DNA of 64,000 nt from NCBI GenBank assembly GCA_947462335.1, contig OX381709.1:70982609-71046608 (forward strand), read 5' to 3'. Origin of the DNA: Harmothoe impar (taxonomy: Eukaryota; Annelida; Polychaeta; Phyllodocida; Polynoidae). The number at the start of each line of letters is the position of its first letter. Positions within the stretch are counted from its first letter, which is position 1. Below, one piece after another: positions 42,770 through 56,507 of the stretch. The notes beneath the pieces were generated by a model, which saw only the letters and a list, made by a program, of their open reading frames with translations, made no database searches and had not been told where the DNA came from. A program made the position numbers and the translations under genes.

Positions 42770-44253
42770 ATATAACGTTTCTCTAAGGCTCCTTACTATG
42801 GCATAACGTCATATGCAGTTTTAAAACGTTATTTTGTCGTAAGATTACGTTTTTTCTTTGGTTAGCTGGGAATGTTTCGTCTCTTATCTGTTATCAGCAG
42901 TCAGTAATAAACCGTTTGATGGCCGCCTGGTGGTGCTTTAACGCGTTATGCTGTGTGTCGTCGTGTGGCACCCTGGCGATAAGACGCACCATAGCTGCAT
43001 TCAATGATCATAATGATTGCACTATGTAGGCCTTTGTAATACGGGGTAATTTGAGTTAGCTTGCCTCCCTTCCTCCATGCCACCTTACACCTTAACCCAC
43101 CCACATCTCCTGCCATTTACATCCCCCTCCACAGCCCACCGTCTGTGCCCGAGGCTGTAGGTACCCTTTAAAGTAATACTTTCTTCTGTATTGCGCTTGT
43201 TCCCGTTCTAAAAATAAGTGAATATAGACACATGTCCTATTGCCATAGGGTAAAACTGTTATTTGTGTGGGCAAAGGGCGATAGTAGAAATAAGATGCCC
43301 TTTGCATACTTTCGTAGTAGCTCTACATGCTTTGTTAATAACATGTGGACCGGTTTTAGGTGCTGCTCTCAATGATAATAGGGTAGAATACATATCTTAA
43401 AAACCTTTTTTCAATATTTGTGAGGATATTGGAGATTTTATTTCCATAATCCGAGAGTCCATTTGATCCTGCCAACCTGCCCCTTTTGGTGAGATAATTA
43501 ATTCTGCTGTTAAAATAACCATCTGAATAAATCAACAATAATGAAACAGTGGACCTTCTACATCTAATTCCATCAAGGATTTTTTTACTGGAGATATCTT
43601 TCTCTCTAATTAGGGTACAATAAAAAAAACATTTACTTTAATGTCCGTACATGTTGTAAGTATGCTGGGATTTACATAAAGTATGACAAAGTCCATCTTT
43701 TTTTTAGGCTTTTATGGGTTTTTATTATAAAATAGGTATGCGTGTAGGTACTCTGACTGACGGTGATGGCCTTTTACCCATTGCACTGGCTACTGAGTCT
43801 AGTCTTAACCCCTTAAGGACGACATAGTTCTTCAATGTAGTATGCCCTGACGAATAGGCTACATTCGTAAATACATCATGCCGGCCCAATTGTTTTTTTT
43901 GTGTTTCTTTTTGTAATGTACCTCATTACCTTTATTGTCGCGTTTTTAGGTGCAAATTTGGGTTCACCTGCCAAGTGTTACTTTCAATCTAGTATTTTTG
44001 CATTATACGTACATACATTTGGCCTCCTAGAGCGCCATAGAGAGTTGCATAGCTCATCAAAGCACCATGTGATCATTAAAGGGTTAATTGTTATGAAAAC
44101 TTGATCTGCTGCCTTTGAATATGACAAGCAGGCTCCAAGTGATGCAACGGCGAGTAGCTCATTTGCCAAGGCTGCATTCATACATCATGATGACTAAGGG
44201 TATGATGTCATAATGTCCTATGGGGTCATTAAAGGTTTTATGGGAGGTGTTGT
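42770..44253. other. Intergenic sequence with a possible TTAA-type MITE
   Basis: No gene is recognised. CTTAACCCCTTAAGG near 43806 and CATTAAAGGGTTAA near 44076 could be the ends of a small TTAA-flanked element of about 270 bp, but the inverted match is short. The rest is AT-rich with no supported frame. Confidence 0.3.
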
Positions 44254-47200
44254 TTAGGACGAAGTCTTCTTTGTCTGCAGAAAAGCTCCCAGTGCTCCAA
44301 ACATACCACCGTTCTTTAGGAAGTAAAATTCATACTGTTCGTTCTGCAACAAGAAAACAGTTCTCATTATGTAAGGCAGTCCAATATAGGCAATTAAGTT
44401 GTAGTGGTCATTTCCCCATTTAACACAGAGGGATTTGCTGTCTTTCACTGCCTACAGTCTTTACCATGATCACGAGAGGGGTGCATTATGTTAAGGTTCG
44501 AAACCTTTTGCCCTTTTCTCCTAATTCTTTTAATTTTTAACTTCCAATCTTCTATGGGTAGAATAAAAACCTCATGGAAGGAGAAATTGGCTAGATCTAT
44601 CCATCACACTTGTACAGAACCTGTGCCCCTCTGAAATATAATGAGAGCCAAAATCATAGATAATTTTCAATACTGTCATCTAGTTGGACCTTCACAGGAG
44701 TGAACTTGTGTAGCCTTACAATGGGTATAATATATACCATACTAATGGTAACAGACAACATGGAAGTGAATTAAATACTCCTCTACTCACCTCTGGCACC
44801 ATCAGGCTTATTTTAGCCTTACTCACTGTGACCATGTTCCTCATGATTTCTGTATTGAACACATTGCCAGCAAAGTACACTGCTTTGGCATTGACCATTC
44901 TCGCGTTGGCATTGATTTCTTGTGCATGTATCATGGCTGTTGTGTTAAAGACGCTGTACACCAAATCTTCCTTCTTCATTTCCTCTGTTATAAACAGGAA
45001 TACTCATAAGGGTCACTACTTTAAGAGATCGGATGTATTGAATTGAGGTATATGGCAGCACAAGTATAGGGGAGTTGTTCTGATATTGGTAAATGACACA
45101 GTCATGCCACTTAGTGGCATGACAATCATAATTAACCCTGTAATATAATGGGAAAATAAATCATTTACTTCTTCAATGTAATGTGGGCACATTCCCTCTT
45201 TGCGTCACTTTTTAAAAACTTTGAACACCCTACAAATTTCAAATGTTGAGCCAAATTAAACAGGTTTGAAATAATTTACTATGCACACTGAACATCAAAT
45301 ACAGAAATACTGTACCTAGTTTTACTGTTACACCTTTTCCAAAGGGAAATATCATCATCTCCTGTTCCCGAAAAGATTCATACATATTATCGTCAGCCGC
45401 AGCAGAACTCGCATCACCGAGAAGGTCTGATGTCCAGGTGTCAGAGGACTTTCCATCAGCCCTCTCAGCCATTTCTTTGAGCTTTTTGAAATCCTAAAAG
45501 GAATATGCAAAAAACAAATAATGGATTAATAGATATCTCTGAATAAGAATATCGCATATTATATTAAACTCTGCTGGACGACTTTACATAATATATACTC
45601 ATGTAGTACCAAAATGCTACTAAGGATCAGCCTCCATGTCACCATCATGCTGCAATTCATGCTAATCAACGCTGACCATGAAAACTTGCTGAATTTATGA
45701 ATGTAAGTAATGTGTTCCGTAAACAAAGTGTATTTTTCTATGTGTTCTTTTCTAACATTTTGTATTGACCTCTACTTACATTTTCACCTGTTAGGATACT
45801 GCTGAGGCCATACATGAATCTTCCTGCTGTATATACTCCAGACAGCACAGTACAGGTCTCATCTGGGTTCATCTTAGACATAGAAAACAAGGTATATATA
45901 TTCATGCAGGACACTCCACTTTATTTACATTAGACATTATTTAGCTTTTGAATCTTAATTCTATATATCTGACAAGCTATTGAAAAAGTTATTAGAGTAG
46001 AAATTCACCATACACCTTATAACACAGGCTGGAACATATATTCATGTATCATTATTTCAAGTGTAGCGAAACGTAGTGTGTACTACTTATGAAGTGTTAA
46101 TCTATTGTGTTCATAGCACATACTGTACCTATATTATGTCTACATGACTTTGAAATGGAATGGTCATTCTTTCCCTACCTGCATGATTCCTGAGCCTGAC
46201 CCAGCCATGACCATCAACCGGGGTCTGTCTTCTTCCTTCACACCAGTATCCTTGGATTCTACAAACTTAGTACTCTCCATCTCTGCCATCATCTTCTCAA
46301 AAAGTTCTCCAATTTCAGCCTTCATCTTGGCCACCTCCTTCACCACTTTTTCTGAGTGTGGAATGAAGAGCTCCTCTTCTGGCAGGATCTTCTCCAATGT
46401 GAAGAGTCCCTTACAAAAGCAGTCAGTCTCAGGGACCACAATAAACCTGCAGTAAGCATTAACTATGATTATTTTTTCAATTTGTTTCTGTAAGAATTGA
46501 AAAAAACAGCAATAAAACCAGTAAAAAGGAACTGATAAGTGATCGTCTATGATACCTGTGTGAAAATCTAGACAGAACAGAATATCATACAATGATTATA
46601 CATGCAACAATACATATATATGAAAGAAGGCACTTACTTGCAGTTGAGACCTGTCTCAATTTCTACTCTGAATGCGGCACCACCGACTCCTGAACTATAG
46701 ACCATGATTTCCCCATCTTCGTTTTTCTTATGAAAAATAAATGTTGTAATGTGAAATAAAGACAATGGTATTTTTTTGTCATTTATCTGATTCAGGAATC
46801 AAAGGATATTCAAACTAACATAGGGTCAATTCTCCACTGTCCAATTATTCCAATATCTGGCTATTAATATACTACATACAATTTTATGTGGTGACGACCT
46901 TTGTGATATTTAGCAACGTTTATACTCAGATTTAGTGCCGAATTACTGACTGTAGCTACCAGCCTCCTAGTTTATGCAGTATGGTGTATCTTTATCCCTT
47001 TAAAGATGAAATAGCACTTTAATCTGCTATGCCCTTTGTCTTCATGATTCATGAATGCAACCCAGTTAGGTAATGCATCAGACCAGCATTCAACCATCAT
47101 GTCAACACTATATATCTTTTATAGAATTATGAAGTATCTGACGAATGCACAGATGACACCCTGGCAAGTGGACTCACCAGGGATCTGAGCTGCATTCGTG

Positions 47201-48974
47201 CATCATGACATTATCATATCATATTAAAGCACTATGTGGTCTTAAAAGTAAACATACTGTAAAGTCACAGTTCTCCTTGATGTAGCTGATCATTCCCTTG
47301 ACATCTGAACGAGGGAACATGGCAAAGTGAACCTGTCCCAGCTTGGAGTCTTCCTGATCAGTGGAAAAAGATTTATTGAGAGTGTTAAAATCACACAGTA
47401 GGGGTGGCGGTTCAAAATATGTCTCACAATTTTCCAATAGGGTCAGCATGATCTGTGAATGAATCCCCAGCAAGTAGAGGCCCCATGGCCCTCATTCATG
47501 CATCATAGCATTAAGGAATGTGGCGTATTAAAACACCACTGGTCCTTAAAGAATTGCATGATACTTAACAGTGGTATGGGAAAAGGGAGCGCGGGCAATC
47601 TCAGAGGAGAAGGGAGCTCAATATATCTAGGTCTCCAAAAATCTACCAAAATCTACCAAAAGGGCCAGCATGGTATATGAATGAAGGCCGGCAAATGGAT
47701 GTATTGTCAACATGTGGACCCTAGATGAAAACATTAGCATTTGGGGCAAACAGGACTTGAAGTTTATTCTACAGTACAAACAGATTATTTGGCCCCTCTG
47801 TAGAGCGTATGGTAATGAAAGAGTCATGGATTCGAGGCTCTGGCATGCAACATTTTATGGATATACCTATCGGTCAGATACAGAAATAGGCACAGTGAGC
47901 TCGTTTGAAACATCTGCCACTGACGTCAATTTAAGGAACATGTAAAACGACTGTTATTTTCTAAATTATTAGTCATTGATAATCGTCTTCCATTGGCCTT
48001 CCGACCATTATCTGAGCATTTATCATAAACACTGCAAAAAGGATCCCAGGCAGCATTTTAAATTCTAGATCAATCTAGTGCTGCATGAGTCATGAATAGG
48101 CTCAGCTTATAGTTCATCACCTAGGCCACCTTGTGTAGGCCAATGTTCAACTTCTACCTTAGTGGAAGTATGTTGTCTGTATTTTGCAAGTCGGGAAATA
48201 TTGAAATCATTAGGTTTCTGCATATACAATGCACTATATATATTGTTTAACAAAGATCTATTAACCTCTGCCATATATCTGAATATGATATCATGTAGCA
48301 TATTAACAATCGCATTCTATGTACGGGCATAAGACCCCTATTATTGTGACAATTCTGGACACTGTATACCATGAAGCTCACATATATTTTTTGATCGTTG
48401 TATTTGGAAAATCATTTATGAAATAAATACACACTGCAAAATCAAAATTTTTTTTTTTATAGAGGTGCATGGCTAAACAGTAACCATTGTACATTGATCA
48501 CAGATTGTGACCTCACTCTTATCAGTGTCTCTAATCCTGTAACCATTCTTATCTCTAATGTAGTAGAAGTGTTATCTTATCCTAATGAGTCATACCTTTG
48601 GGTTGATTGGCTGACCATTCTTGTACTCCTTGTTGGATCTGTAAATTATTTTACCTATGGTGGAACCTGTAAATGAAGTGTGGACATTTTTCATAACATA
48701 TTTCTTTAAATAGATAATCAGCTTTGGGAATGTGTGCATGTACGATGATTTATTACCTGTGCTTTTAAGTAGACTTCAGAGTTGATGTATAAGTGATCCA
48801 AGCTATAAGGATGCTGGATTATTGGTTTGTGGTTCATTGAGGTGCACTGTTCATGTATTATGATGGGCAGCACTCACCTATATCAAATGCCAGACCACAT
48901 GACTTCTGCACTGTCTCATTCAGCAGAGGCACCACCTCATCTGAGACGAGTCCTGTTGGAGCTGGCAGCGGCAT
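44254..48974 (-). CDS. Divergent pantothenate-kinase-like protein, nine coding exons
   Basis: Exons on the minus strand: 48974-48878, 48666-48596, 47353-47258, 46726-46638, 46446-46179, 45872-45780, 45493-45316, 44984-44827, 44343-44254. All introns are GT-AG with matching phases, totalling 1140 nt or 379 residues, the usual size of a eukaryotic PanK core. The fold can be followed: N-terminal phosphate loop FDIGSTIGK (canonical DIGGT), a VHFAMFPRSDV strand, PETDC with candidate catalytic E124, GSGSG at 200-204, a KEDLVYSVFNTTAMIHA helix, VYFAGN, and a C-terminal FLKNGGMFGALGAFL like the EGYFGAVGALL of PanKs. PanK phosphorylates pantothenate, the first step of CoA synthesis. The Gly-rich TSLGGGTF segment is changed to YTAGRFMYG, so activity is uncertain. 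Confidence 0.75.
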
Positions 48975-49620
48975 GGTTTAAGGTTGTTGGAGAAGGTGTT
49001 CAGAACTGAATAGATGAACAATGGAATATTTATTTGGAAAGGATGTTATTGCCTTCCACAATATGACTACACCGAACGTAAACAATATTTCAATGTCGTT
49101 TAAATACTTATAACTCGTTATTACTTCAAATTCGATACATTCCAGATATATATGTCGACATATACATGTATATGTCTACACGATAATATCACCATATACG
49201 ATAATAATAGTATCACTACAGCTACATTTGCGGGAAATGACTCTGGTTGAACCCTAATAATTTAATATCGCACAAGATTCAGGTTATTATAAAGTTATAA
49301 AGTAAACAAAACACCAAATCCGATATGTTATTGAAGATATGGTATTGAAGATATACGCACAAGTATAATCCAGTGGGCACAGAACATTGTACAAACTAGT
49401 TGTCAATGCTGATTCAATGTCCGGTGGCCACTGGGCCTATACAACTATACTATCTACCATACTGTACTATAATCAGTGCACAGTGTTTATCATGATATGT
49501 ATGTACTCACTACCGTGTCCTCGTAGCCTCAGTAGAACCTGGAGTGAAGTGAGACTCCTCTAACCGCACATAACAACCTCTGTGGACTCTGGTACACTGC
49601 CCCAATGCCCTAGCCCCTGC
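48975..49620 (-). promoter_or_regulatory. Probable 5' UTR exon and promoter region of the PanK-like gene
   Basis: The coding exon is preceded by an acceptor-like CTATTCAG near 49008. A donor-like GTAGTGAGTA near 49505-49515 marks the end of a possible non-coding first exon at about 49511-49600. No TATA box is obvious. The placement is tentative. Confidence 0.35.
49370..49437. repeat. Short copy of the CCAGTGGGCAC palindromic MITE
   Basis: CCAGTGGGCACAGAACATTG at the left and GGCCACTGGGC at the right, related to 29275-29382. It lies in the first intron or upstream region of the PanK-like gene. Confidence 0.6.
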
Positions 49621-50093
49621 GCTTAACACCTACATAGGATGCCACCCGCGTTCTAAAAGACGCGAAATATGGATCACTTTCTATGGAATTCCAATGTCAT
49701 TAGTATACAAAGTAAGGGGCCTCTGAAAGAAATACCTAAGATGTTAAGATAAGGGGCATTGTGTCTCAATGATACATAGACAAATGTTTACGAGTTTTAG
49801 CCTGTTGAAGGGTGATTTCAAGAGGTGAAGCTTGGGTCGTATTCCACGAGGCCGTAGGTTGATTGGAATGGGATCCAAGAAGTGAAATAACCTTTCAACA
49901 GGATAAAATAGTCTTCCCGTTTAATGAATAGGGGAATAGTTTGGGGGTCTGAGAACACAGGTGATGTTGCATTTTGATACTGAGTGCGGGGCCTGGACCT
50001 GAATACACTGCTGTGTCAGCAGCAATGGGGTCATTTATTGGTACAGTCGGTATTTGGGACTAGAAAAAACGAGGTGATGATTTTTTGTGTGGA

Positions 50094-50310
50094 TAAGGCC
50101 AAAAAATGTATGTTTCAGGTAACATAGCAATAAAACAAAGTTTTTTTTTGAAGGACTAGCTAGCCTCTCCTCATATCCTATAATTGAACAAAAATGTATA
50201 AGCAAGGTAAAAATGTGAAAGGTACTTCGAAATAGCATAAAAAAATAGGGTAGGTCCTGTTTTGATGGGCTCGGCGGGGTGACCTGAAACAAACCTTTTT
50301 CTGCCCTAAG
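50094..50310. repeat. MITE with about 28-bp inverted ends
   Basis: Imperfect inverted ends around TGTTTCAGGT(A/C)AC and GTGACCTGAAACA with flanking GGCC/GCCC-A-rich tracts. A right-end relative lies at 56378-56507. Confidence 0.6.
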
Positions 50311-50706
50311 GTATGTTTGCCTACCTGCTCCAGGCGTGTAGATCTATAGATATATGTGGCGAAGGGCTTATCTGATAATTACGTAACATGGCTAATCCTG
50401 GGGAGTGGCTTACTTGTCAATCACACACCGTCATAAGTAAATGTAGTTAAGCAGTGGAATCTACTGCAGTTTCAGAGGATATCCTAGGGGGCCTAAAACA
50501 TTATTGTAGTGGTATAGTAGAATACACTGTTGGTTTAAAGTATGGTTTCTTATCTAAAGTGCCTTTTCTGTTTACAGTGCAGTTAGGTACGCATAGACAT
50601 ACCGGGGTGGTGACCCATTTGCACCAATACATTTAAAGCAGCATTCTTACCAAGAGTGCACAGTTGATTATTCTAGTACTGTTCTAGTCTGCTAAGTGAT
50701 CATTAA

Positions 50707-51615
50707 GGTAGGTCGATACCATTGACTCAAAAAGTTTAGAATTCCTCCAAATTTCTTCCAGAGGTACCTTAGATCATATAGAACAAATATCTGAAGAGAA
50801 AATAGGGGGGTCCCGCGCTACTTTTTTAAATACAGAATTTTGAAAAATTTACATATTTCGATTTTTATCTAAAAAATAGAAAAGAAATATCACAAGTTCC
50901 GTAATTTTATTTTGCCATAACCTGCAACCACAAAAATATGAAACATCACACAATGAGCGCCCAGATATTTCTTTTTATTCCAAAAATACTTTTATGGTTC
51001 TGTGATGTGGCATTCTGGGTAAAAAAAACTATGTTTGTTTGAAAATATGGATTAATTTGTAATTAATTAAACACACAATCGATTAAAATCAATAGAAAAA
51101 AAGTTGTCATTTTTCTTAAACTTTATGAAATAAAATTTAAGATCATTTAGAAACTAGTAAGACTAAATTTAACAAAGGGTCCCGCGCATTATTTTGGTGT
51201 TTTGGGCCTTCGAAGTAAAAAAGTACTGCAAAAGTGTGCTAAATAAGATATATGAAGTATTGCATTATGGGTAAAATGCTAATAATCATGTTATGAAATG
51301 GTCTCATTATGTAGCCCAGGATATATTTAAGCAATCTATTCACCTTTATAGTCCGAATTATATCATTCATTGGTTTATAAATATGGTTGATAAAAAAAAA
51401 AAGTCAGAAATGCAAAAAAAAGAAACTTTAATTATTATGCAAAATATAATGTCTGATAAAATGCTCAATTTTGATCAAAATTGTCCAAAAATTTGCATGG
51501 GTCATGAGGGTATATATGACCAAACACTCACCAAATATGATGTCATTCTGATATATTTAACATAGATGCCCGGAAACATGCGCAGTGGTCCCGTTTTCAA
51601 TGGTATCGACCTACC
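50707..51615. repeat. 909-bp non-autonomous element flanked by TTAA
   Basis: The ends GGTAGGTCGATACCATTGA and its exact inverse lie directly inside TTAA at 50703-50706 and 51616-51619. The TTAA duplication suggests mobilisation by a piggyBac-like transposase, although the terminal bases are GGT rather than CCC. The interior is AT-rich with no transposase. Confidence 0.75.
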
Positions 51616-51937
51616 TTAAGTGTGCATGTATATCGAGGGCTAGATGAGGGGTCATATCCAAAATGGCTGATACATTTTCAGACTTGCTCTTGTCCCATAA
51701 GTCTGGCCTTTGATAATGAAAACATTCTCTTTTGATCTTCAAAGGGTTCTCATGTCTTACACTATAGGCATGATACATCGATCATTTACACAAAGCATGC
51801 CGACGCCAGAGACGTTGCCTGCGTGAACAGAGGTGTTGGGGCAGAGATATTCGACAAATACAAAGACCATGACTCTTGGAGCAGGAAAGTGTAGGTTGGG
51901 TGTAGGATAGGCAGGTATGGAACAAACCCATGCGCTA

Positions 51938-52010
51938 ACCCTTTTATCTATACATGATTAACCCTTTTATCTATACATGATTAACCCTTTTATCTATACA
52001 TGATTATCCA
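51938..52010 (+). repeat. Three tandem copies of a 25-bp unit
   Basis: TAACCCTTTTATCTATACAT is the core of three successive, almost identical direct repeats. Confidence 0.85.
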
Positions 52011-52789
52011 TACTTGTTTATACATACACAGGTGAATGCCACGGTCACAATATGGGTCTCTGGGGGCTCTCTGTTCTATGAATGAACAACGCAACATTAA
52101 TGATTAAGCAGAAAGTGGACAGTCGAGGGAAAAAGGTCCTCCACGGTAAAAAGTCAATAATTGACGTCATCAGCTTTCCAGTGATATCTTTTATTAGCAG
52201 GTACCACCTCTAGTTTTTGTGTAACGGCTCTCTGAATATGTGTGGTCACTGTCCAATCTTAAATGCCAATAAGCTCTATCTTACTTAGATATTGCTCTCT
52301 ATTAAAGTAGCAAGATTATGCTAATTATCAAATATCCAAACTTTTTCAAACATTTGGTCACAGTCTTTGATATAAAAATGGTATTTACATTCCGTTCTCA
52401 GCATAAAAATCCTTGCTGGGCCTTCTATCAGTCAAATTTTTAAAATTTCTGATATAGAATGAAAATCTTGTTTCCATGGTAACCAACAAGTGCAAAAAAC
52501 ACCAATTTAAGTCCCAAAACGTTCTTTTCCATCCCAAATATGGAATGTTTTCATCAAAGATGGCATCTTCTAATGTGGCCTATCATATTCTACATGAAAA
52601 AGTAGTATAGAAAGGTTTTTTGCTATATTCTGGTTCTTTTTGGCTAAATGAAGCCCCCTGGTGGCCAAGATTGGTACTAAAAATCCCGCACGGAGGTCCC
52701 TTTTCCCTTGTTGATCCACAGATATATTCATCAATGAATTACGTAGAGAAGACAATGTGCACGTTGGTTTGGATTTTCTACCTGAACTG

Positions 52790-53642
52790 CCCAGTAAACA
52801 CCCTACGTAGTTCCAACGTAGCTCAAAGGTTTCTCTAGGTAGTTTTCCAACCAACAGGTTTGAGATTGGTAATTTTGGAAGGTTTGTAGACGTCAAAACG
52901 TTAAGGTTTATTTACGTTCAACAGACGTAGACGTCTCATTTACGTTTATCTACCTCATTCAGACGTAAATATATGTAATAAATCTACGTAGCTCTACGTT
53001 AATGGACGTAACTTTTCAACCAAAAGTGGGTAGTTTCACACAAGGTGGCAGCACTATCAATTATGGAGAGAATGTTGCAGCTCTTTAACAAATCTACCAC
53101 ATTCAAGCAGTAAATTCGCATTAATTATGAATTCAATATCATGCAAATAAACGGTATTCAATAGAATATTTATATATAAAGGAGAGTAGATTAAAGTATT
53201 GGGCGTGAATATGTGTTTTGCGGTACCTTTACTGAGCCGACACCACATTTGTGGTAACAGAAGAAATACAAAGCCTCTCTGCAGCCCAAACTAGTCAACA
53301 GATCTATACTGTGAGGCTGTTCAGTTGAACTAAAAGAATATACTGTATAGAATGAAATGACATTATAGTGGTTATTTTGTATGAATATTGTTTGTTAATG
53401 TAAATTTGTCTGCAATATAATACAATCCTTTGTCTGAATCCCACTATGTAGAATTATATGTAATGTGTTTAAATCCAAGTTGAACGTAGATTTACGTCTG
53501 AGCTACATAAATCAGACCTGTGGGTTTGAGAGTGGTTAATAAACCTTAACGTTTCAACGTTCATAAACCTTCTAAAATTACGTAGTTCAGACCAAAAATC
53601 AACGTAGATTTACGTCTGACTAACGTAGTTGTGTTTACTGGG
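52790..53642. repeat. 853-bp non-autonomous element with CCCAGTAAACAC ends
   Basis: CCCAGTAAACAC at the left and GTGTTTACTGGG at the right are exact inverses, followed inward by related ACGTAGTT blocks. The interior is rich in ACGTAGATTTACGTCT-like repeats in both orientations. No transposase. Confidence 0.7.
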
Positions 53643-54875
53643 TGCGTACTTTTGAATATTCTATGTTAACGTTGCAATAAATCAATCTCACAGAAAATCA
53701 AAGCAGAGTTAAATACAGTTAACAGTTAAAGTTGCCCTGATGCCCCAATAGGAGACTTGATATGGAGATAACATTGTGTGATATTTCTTCAGCTTCATCT
53801 TTCTTTTGGCATTTGATGAATAATATATGGCTGTAGTTTACTTTGTGTCAATAAGAAAATCACAAACTCAACTCAACAGTTGTATCGTGACAAAGTGGGT
53901 AAATAACAGTTTGATTTGGAGTGGGCAACGTTTCAAAGTAATTAGTACTTCTTCATTCCATTATATATCATGCAACGTATTGATTCACCATAAAAGAAGC
54001 AATCATCGTGTGCCAGGACTTCATCTCAGCCGTCTCGTATTGCTAAAGTGTCTGTTCAATCCCATTCCCATTTCCTTTGGTACAATGTGTACCATAATAG
54101 TGAAATGCCAAGTGCATCTCGACTTTTCCTTGATTGGGACGAGAGCAGTTCTTTCCGGTTCTTTCTTAATATAACCAATGGATACCGCCATCATATATAC
54201 AGGTTCCCATTTCTAATGACACTGTTTTCTGCTTGTAGTCGACAGCCAGATCATTTTACGTCAGTTGAAAGGTTTTTTAATTACTTAAGAAGATGGGTAT
54301 TCCTTATTAAAAGGAATAAGGGCACATTAAAAGAGTCATTAAGAAGATGAAAAATTGCGAGCAAAAAGTAAAGAATACGGCCAAACAGGGAAATTAATTT
54401 ATCCTTTAAGTAAATGGTGAGGATAAGTGAGACACAATTCCTGCCTTAGTATTATAAGGAGAAATAGATGCAGGAGTTCATAAAGGGCATTCAGTATAAA
54501 AAGTCACAAATTGTTACGTACATGGACTTAACTAACGGAAAGCCAGCTTTGACCGAACCTGTTTTTACTTCACCTGTTTCCACAAAGGAATGTATAAATT
54601 CCAAGAGGAGACGTTCGCGACTGCATGCCTTCAGACATATATGGCAACTGTCTATATAGGTCCCACGCTTTCACATTGCCCTTTGCATTAGGGAGATACA
54701 CTGTTAATGTAGATATCATTGTAAAACCTTAGTCTTGTAATGTTGAACGCACTGTCATATCTTTACATCGCACATCGTACATATGCACATTATGTTTTAA
54801 CAGACCGGAGAGTTCAGCAATTCGGCTTGTCCTGGGCAGTGCAGGTTTCCACATTAAAGGGTAGGTCAAGATTAA

Positions 54876-56032
54876 AGTGACATGGTCCGATGGTTAGGGC
54901 TCAAAAATCAATTTTGTTAAAAATGAACAAAATTGTTCATTATGGCCATACTACATGTCCTATCTATTTTATTTAACATTATTACCCATAATTCGGCTAA
55001 AAATTCAGTCAATTGTTAGTTTTATGCTCAATTTAACCCTTTAGACCCCAAGCAATTGCATAATATAGTGTTTCATTTACCCAGGATTTCCCTCAGAATT
55101 TAGCTAAATTCGGCCATTGATCACATTTATTGTTTAACATAATATTCATTTTTTATTCTTTAAGCTATGCATCACATCAAAGATTGTATTGATTCCAAAA
55201 CTGCATTTCAAAAAGGAAATGAAAATGTCAATTTTTTAAATTCATGGCAGGTCTTAGAAGATGTGTGGTCCTTGCTACTTTTGTATAGGCCCAAATGGCT
55301 TGGTTGTCCTATAATTTCATTTTTCTGCAAAAGTACTACATCTCCTTTTATGGGTCAAATCACATGAGAAATGCAATAATTCTGGTCAGAAAATTTGAAT
55401 CAAATGATTCTTTATAAAAGCAGCATGAGTTACTGATTAAAATGATATATAGATTATCAATTATCGTGTAATGTCTAAGTAGAATCATCTTTTATATATG
55501 CTTGATTTATACCTCTTCTTTTGGTTTTTATAGTAAATTCATAGTTCTTTGACCAAAAGAAATGAAGATTCTTGAGATAAACTATTTCCATTTCCCTTAA
55601 CTTTAAACCCTTTCCAAATATCATCTAAAACCTAAATTATAGTAGGTTTTTACTGATATATGATGAGTTATCAATACTAAATAACATCAAAAACTTTTTG
55701 GAATGTTACCACCATGTTTATATATTTTAATTAGGGTCTAAAAACGGCCGTTTTGCGGCCGGCTACAGCCGTTTTGGGGAAATGAGACATGGCCGTTTGC
55801 GGCCGTTTTGGGGTCTAAAGGGTTAAGACTTATGGAGTGCACGCTATAATTCCCCCCATTGGAAATACACTGTAAAATACTGTACCTGGGCCATGTTGGA
55901 CACTCTAAATGGGCTCCTATTAGCCATAGATAGTGTTATATTGTTCCCTATCCTCCAAATATGCTATCGTACTAACATTTGGAAAACATCTAAGTAGGAT
56001 TTAGAATATGAAAAAAATCGGACCATGTCACT
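54876..56032. repeat. 1157-bp non-autonomous element flanked by TTAA
   Basis: The inverted ends AGTGACATGGTCCGAT / ATCGGACCATGTCACT are exact and lie inside TTAA at 54872-54875 and 56033-56036. It contains a second TTAA-flanked element at 55037-55822. No transposase. Confidence 0.8.
55037..55822. repeat. piggyBac-like MITE nested in a TTAA element
   Basis: The ends CCCTTTAGACCCCAA and TTGGGGTCTAAAGGG are inverted and flanked by TTAA at 55033-55036 and 55823-55826. CCC at the tip and a TTAA target duplication are the piggyBac hallmark. The right part carries GGCCGTTTTGCGGCC-type repeats. No transposase inside. Confidence 0.8.
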
Positions 56033-56377
56033 TTAAGAAGATAATAGGACTACGGACAGCCATATCCTCTGTTATAGTAGTATTGTGTTTTCACTCCTTT
56101 GTTACTGTCTGAGCAGCATTATAAGAACACCAACAGGGCGGCAATCAGCGGTAATGAATGGCTCACTTTGCTTAAGTACCATTTCAAAAACTGCAATGCC
56201 TTTGGCAAATCATTCACATGACGAATAAAAGCTGGCCTTAATAGGAGCTTTCTAAGAGCGTTATTGTGAGAGGGGTTAAAATTAACATTTCAATTTGTTA
56301 CATCGTATTCTAAACATGTAAAGGGACTGCCCTACACTATTGTTATGCAATTTTGAAGACCCTTTTTTTCGTCAATT

Positions 56378-56507
56378 TTAGGGTATTCGGAGCGGCTGGC
56401 TAGTACTTTCATGTTTAAAAAAAAGTAAAAAAAGGTAAAAATCCGACCTACCGACCCGACATAGTCTTGTCATGTTACCTGAAACAAACCTTTTTTTTGG
56501 CCCTACA
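56378..56507. repeat. Solo end related to the MITE at 50094-50310
   Basis: Shares GTTACCTGAAACAAACCTTT and the preceding TAGGTCGGATTTT-like tract in inverted form. Only one end was recognised. Confidence 0.5.

Noticed and set aside
51293..51565. 90-residue frame inside the TTAA element at 50707-51615
   Set aside because: AT-rich, no transposase motif and no domain; consistent with chance in a non-autonomous element.
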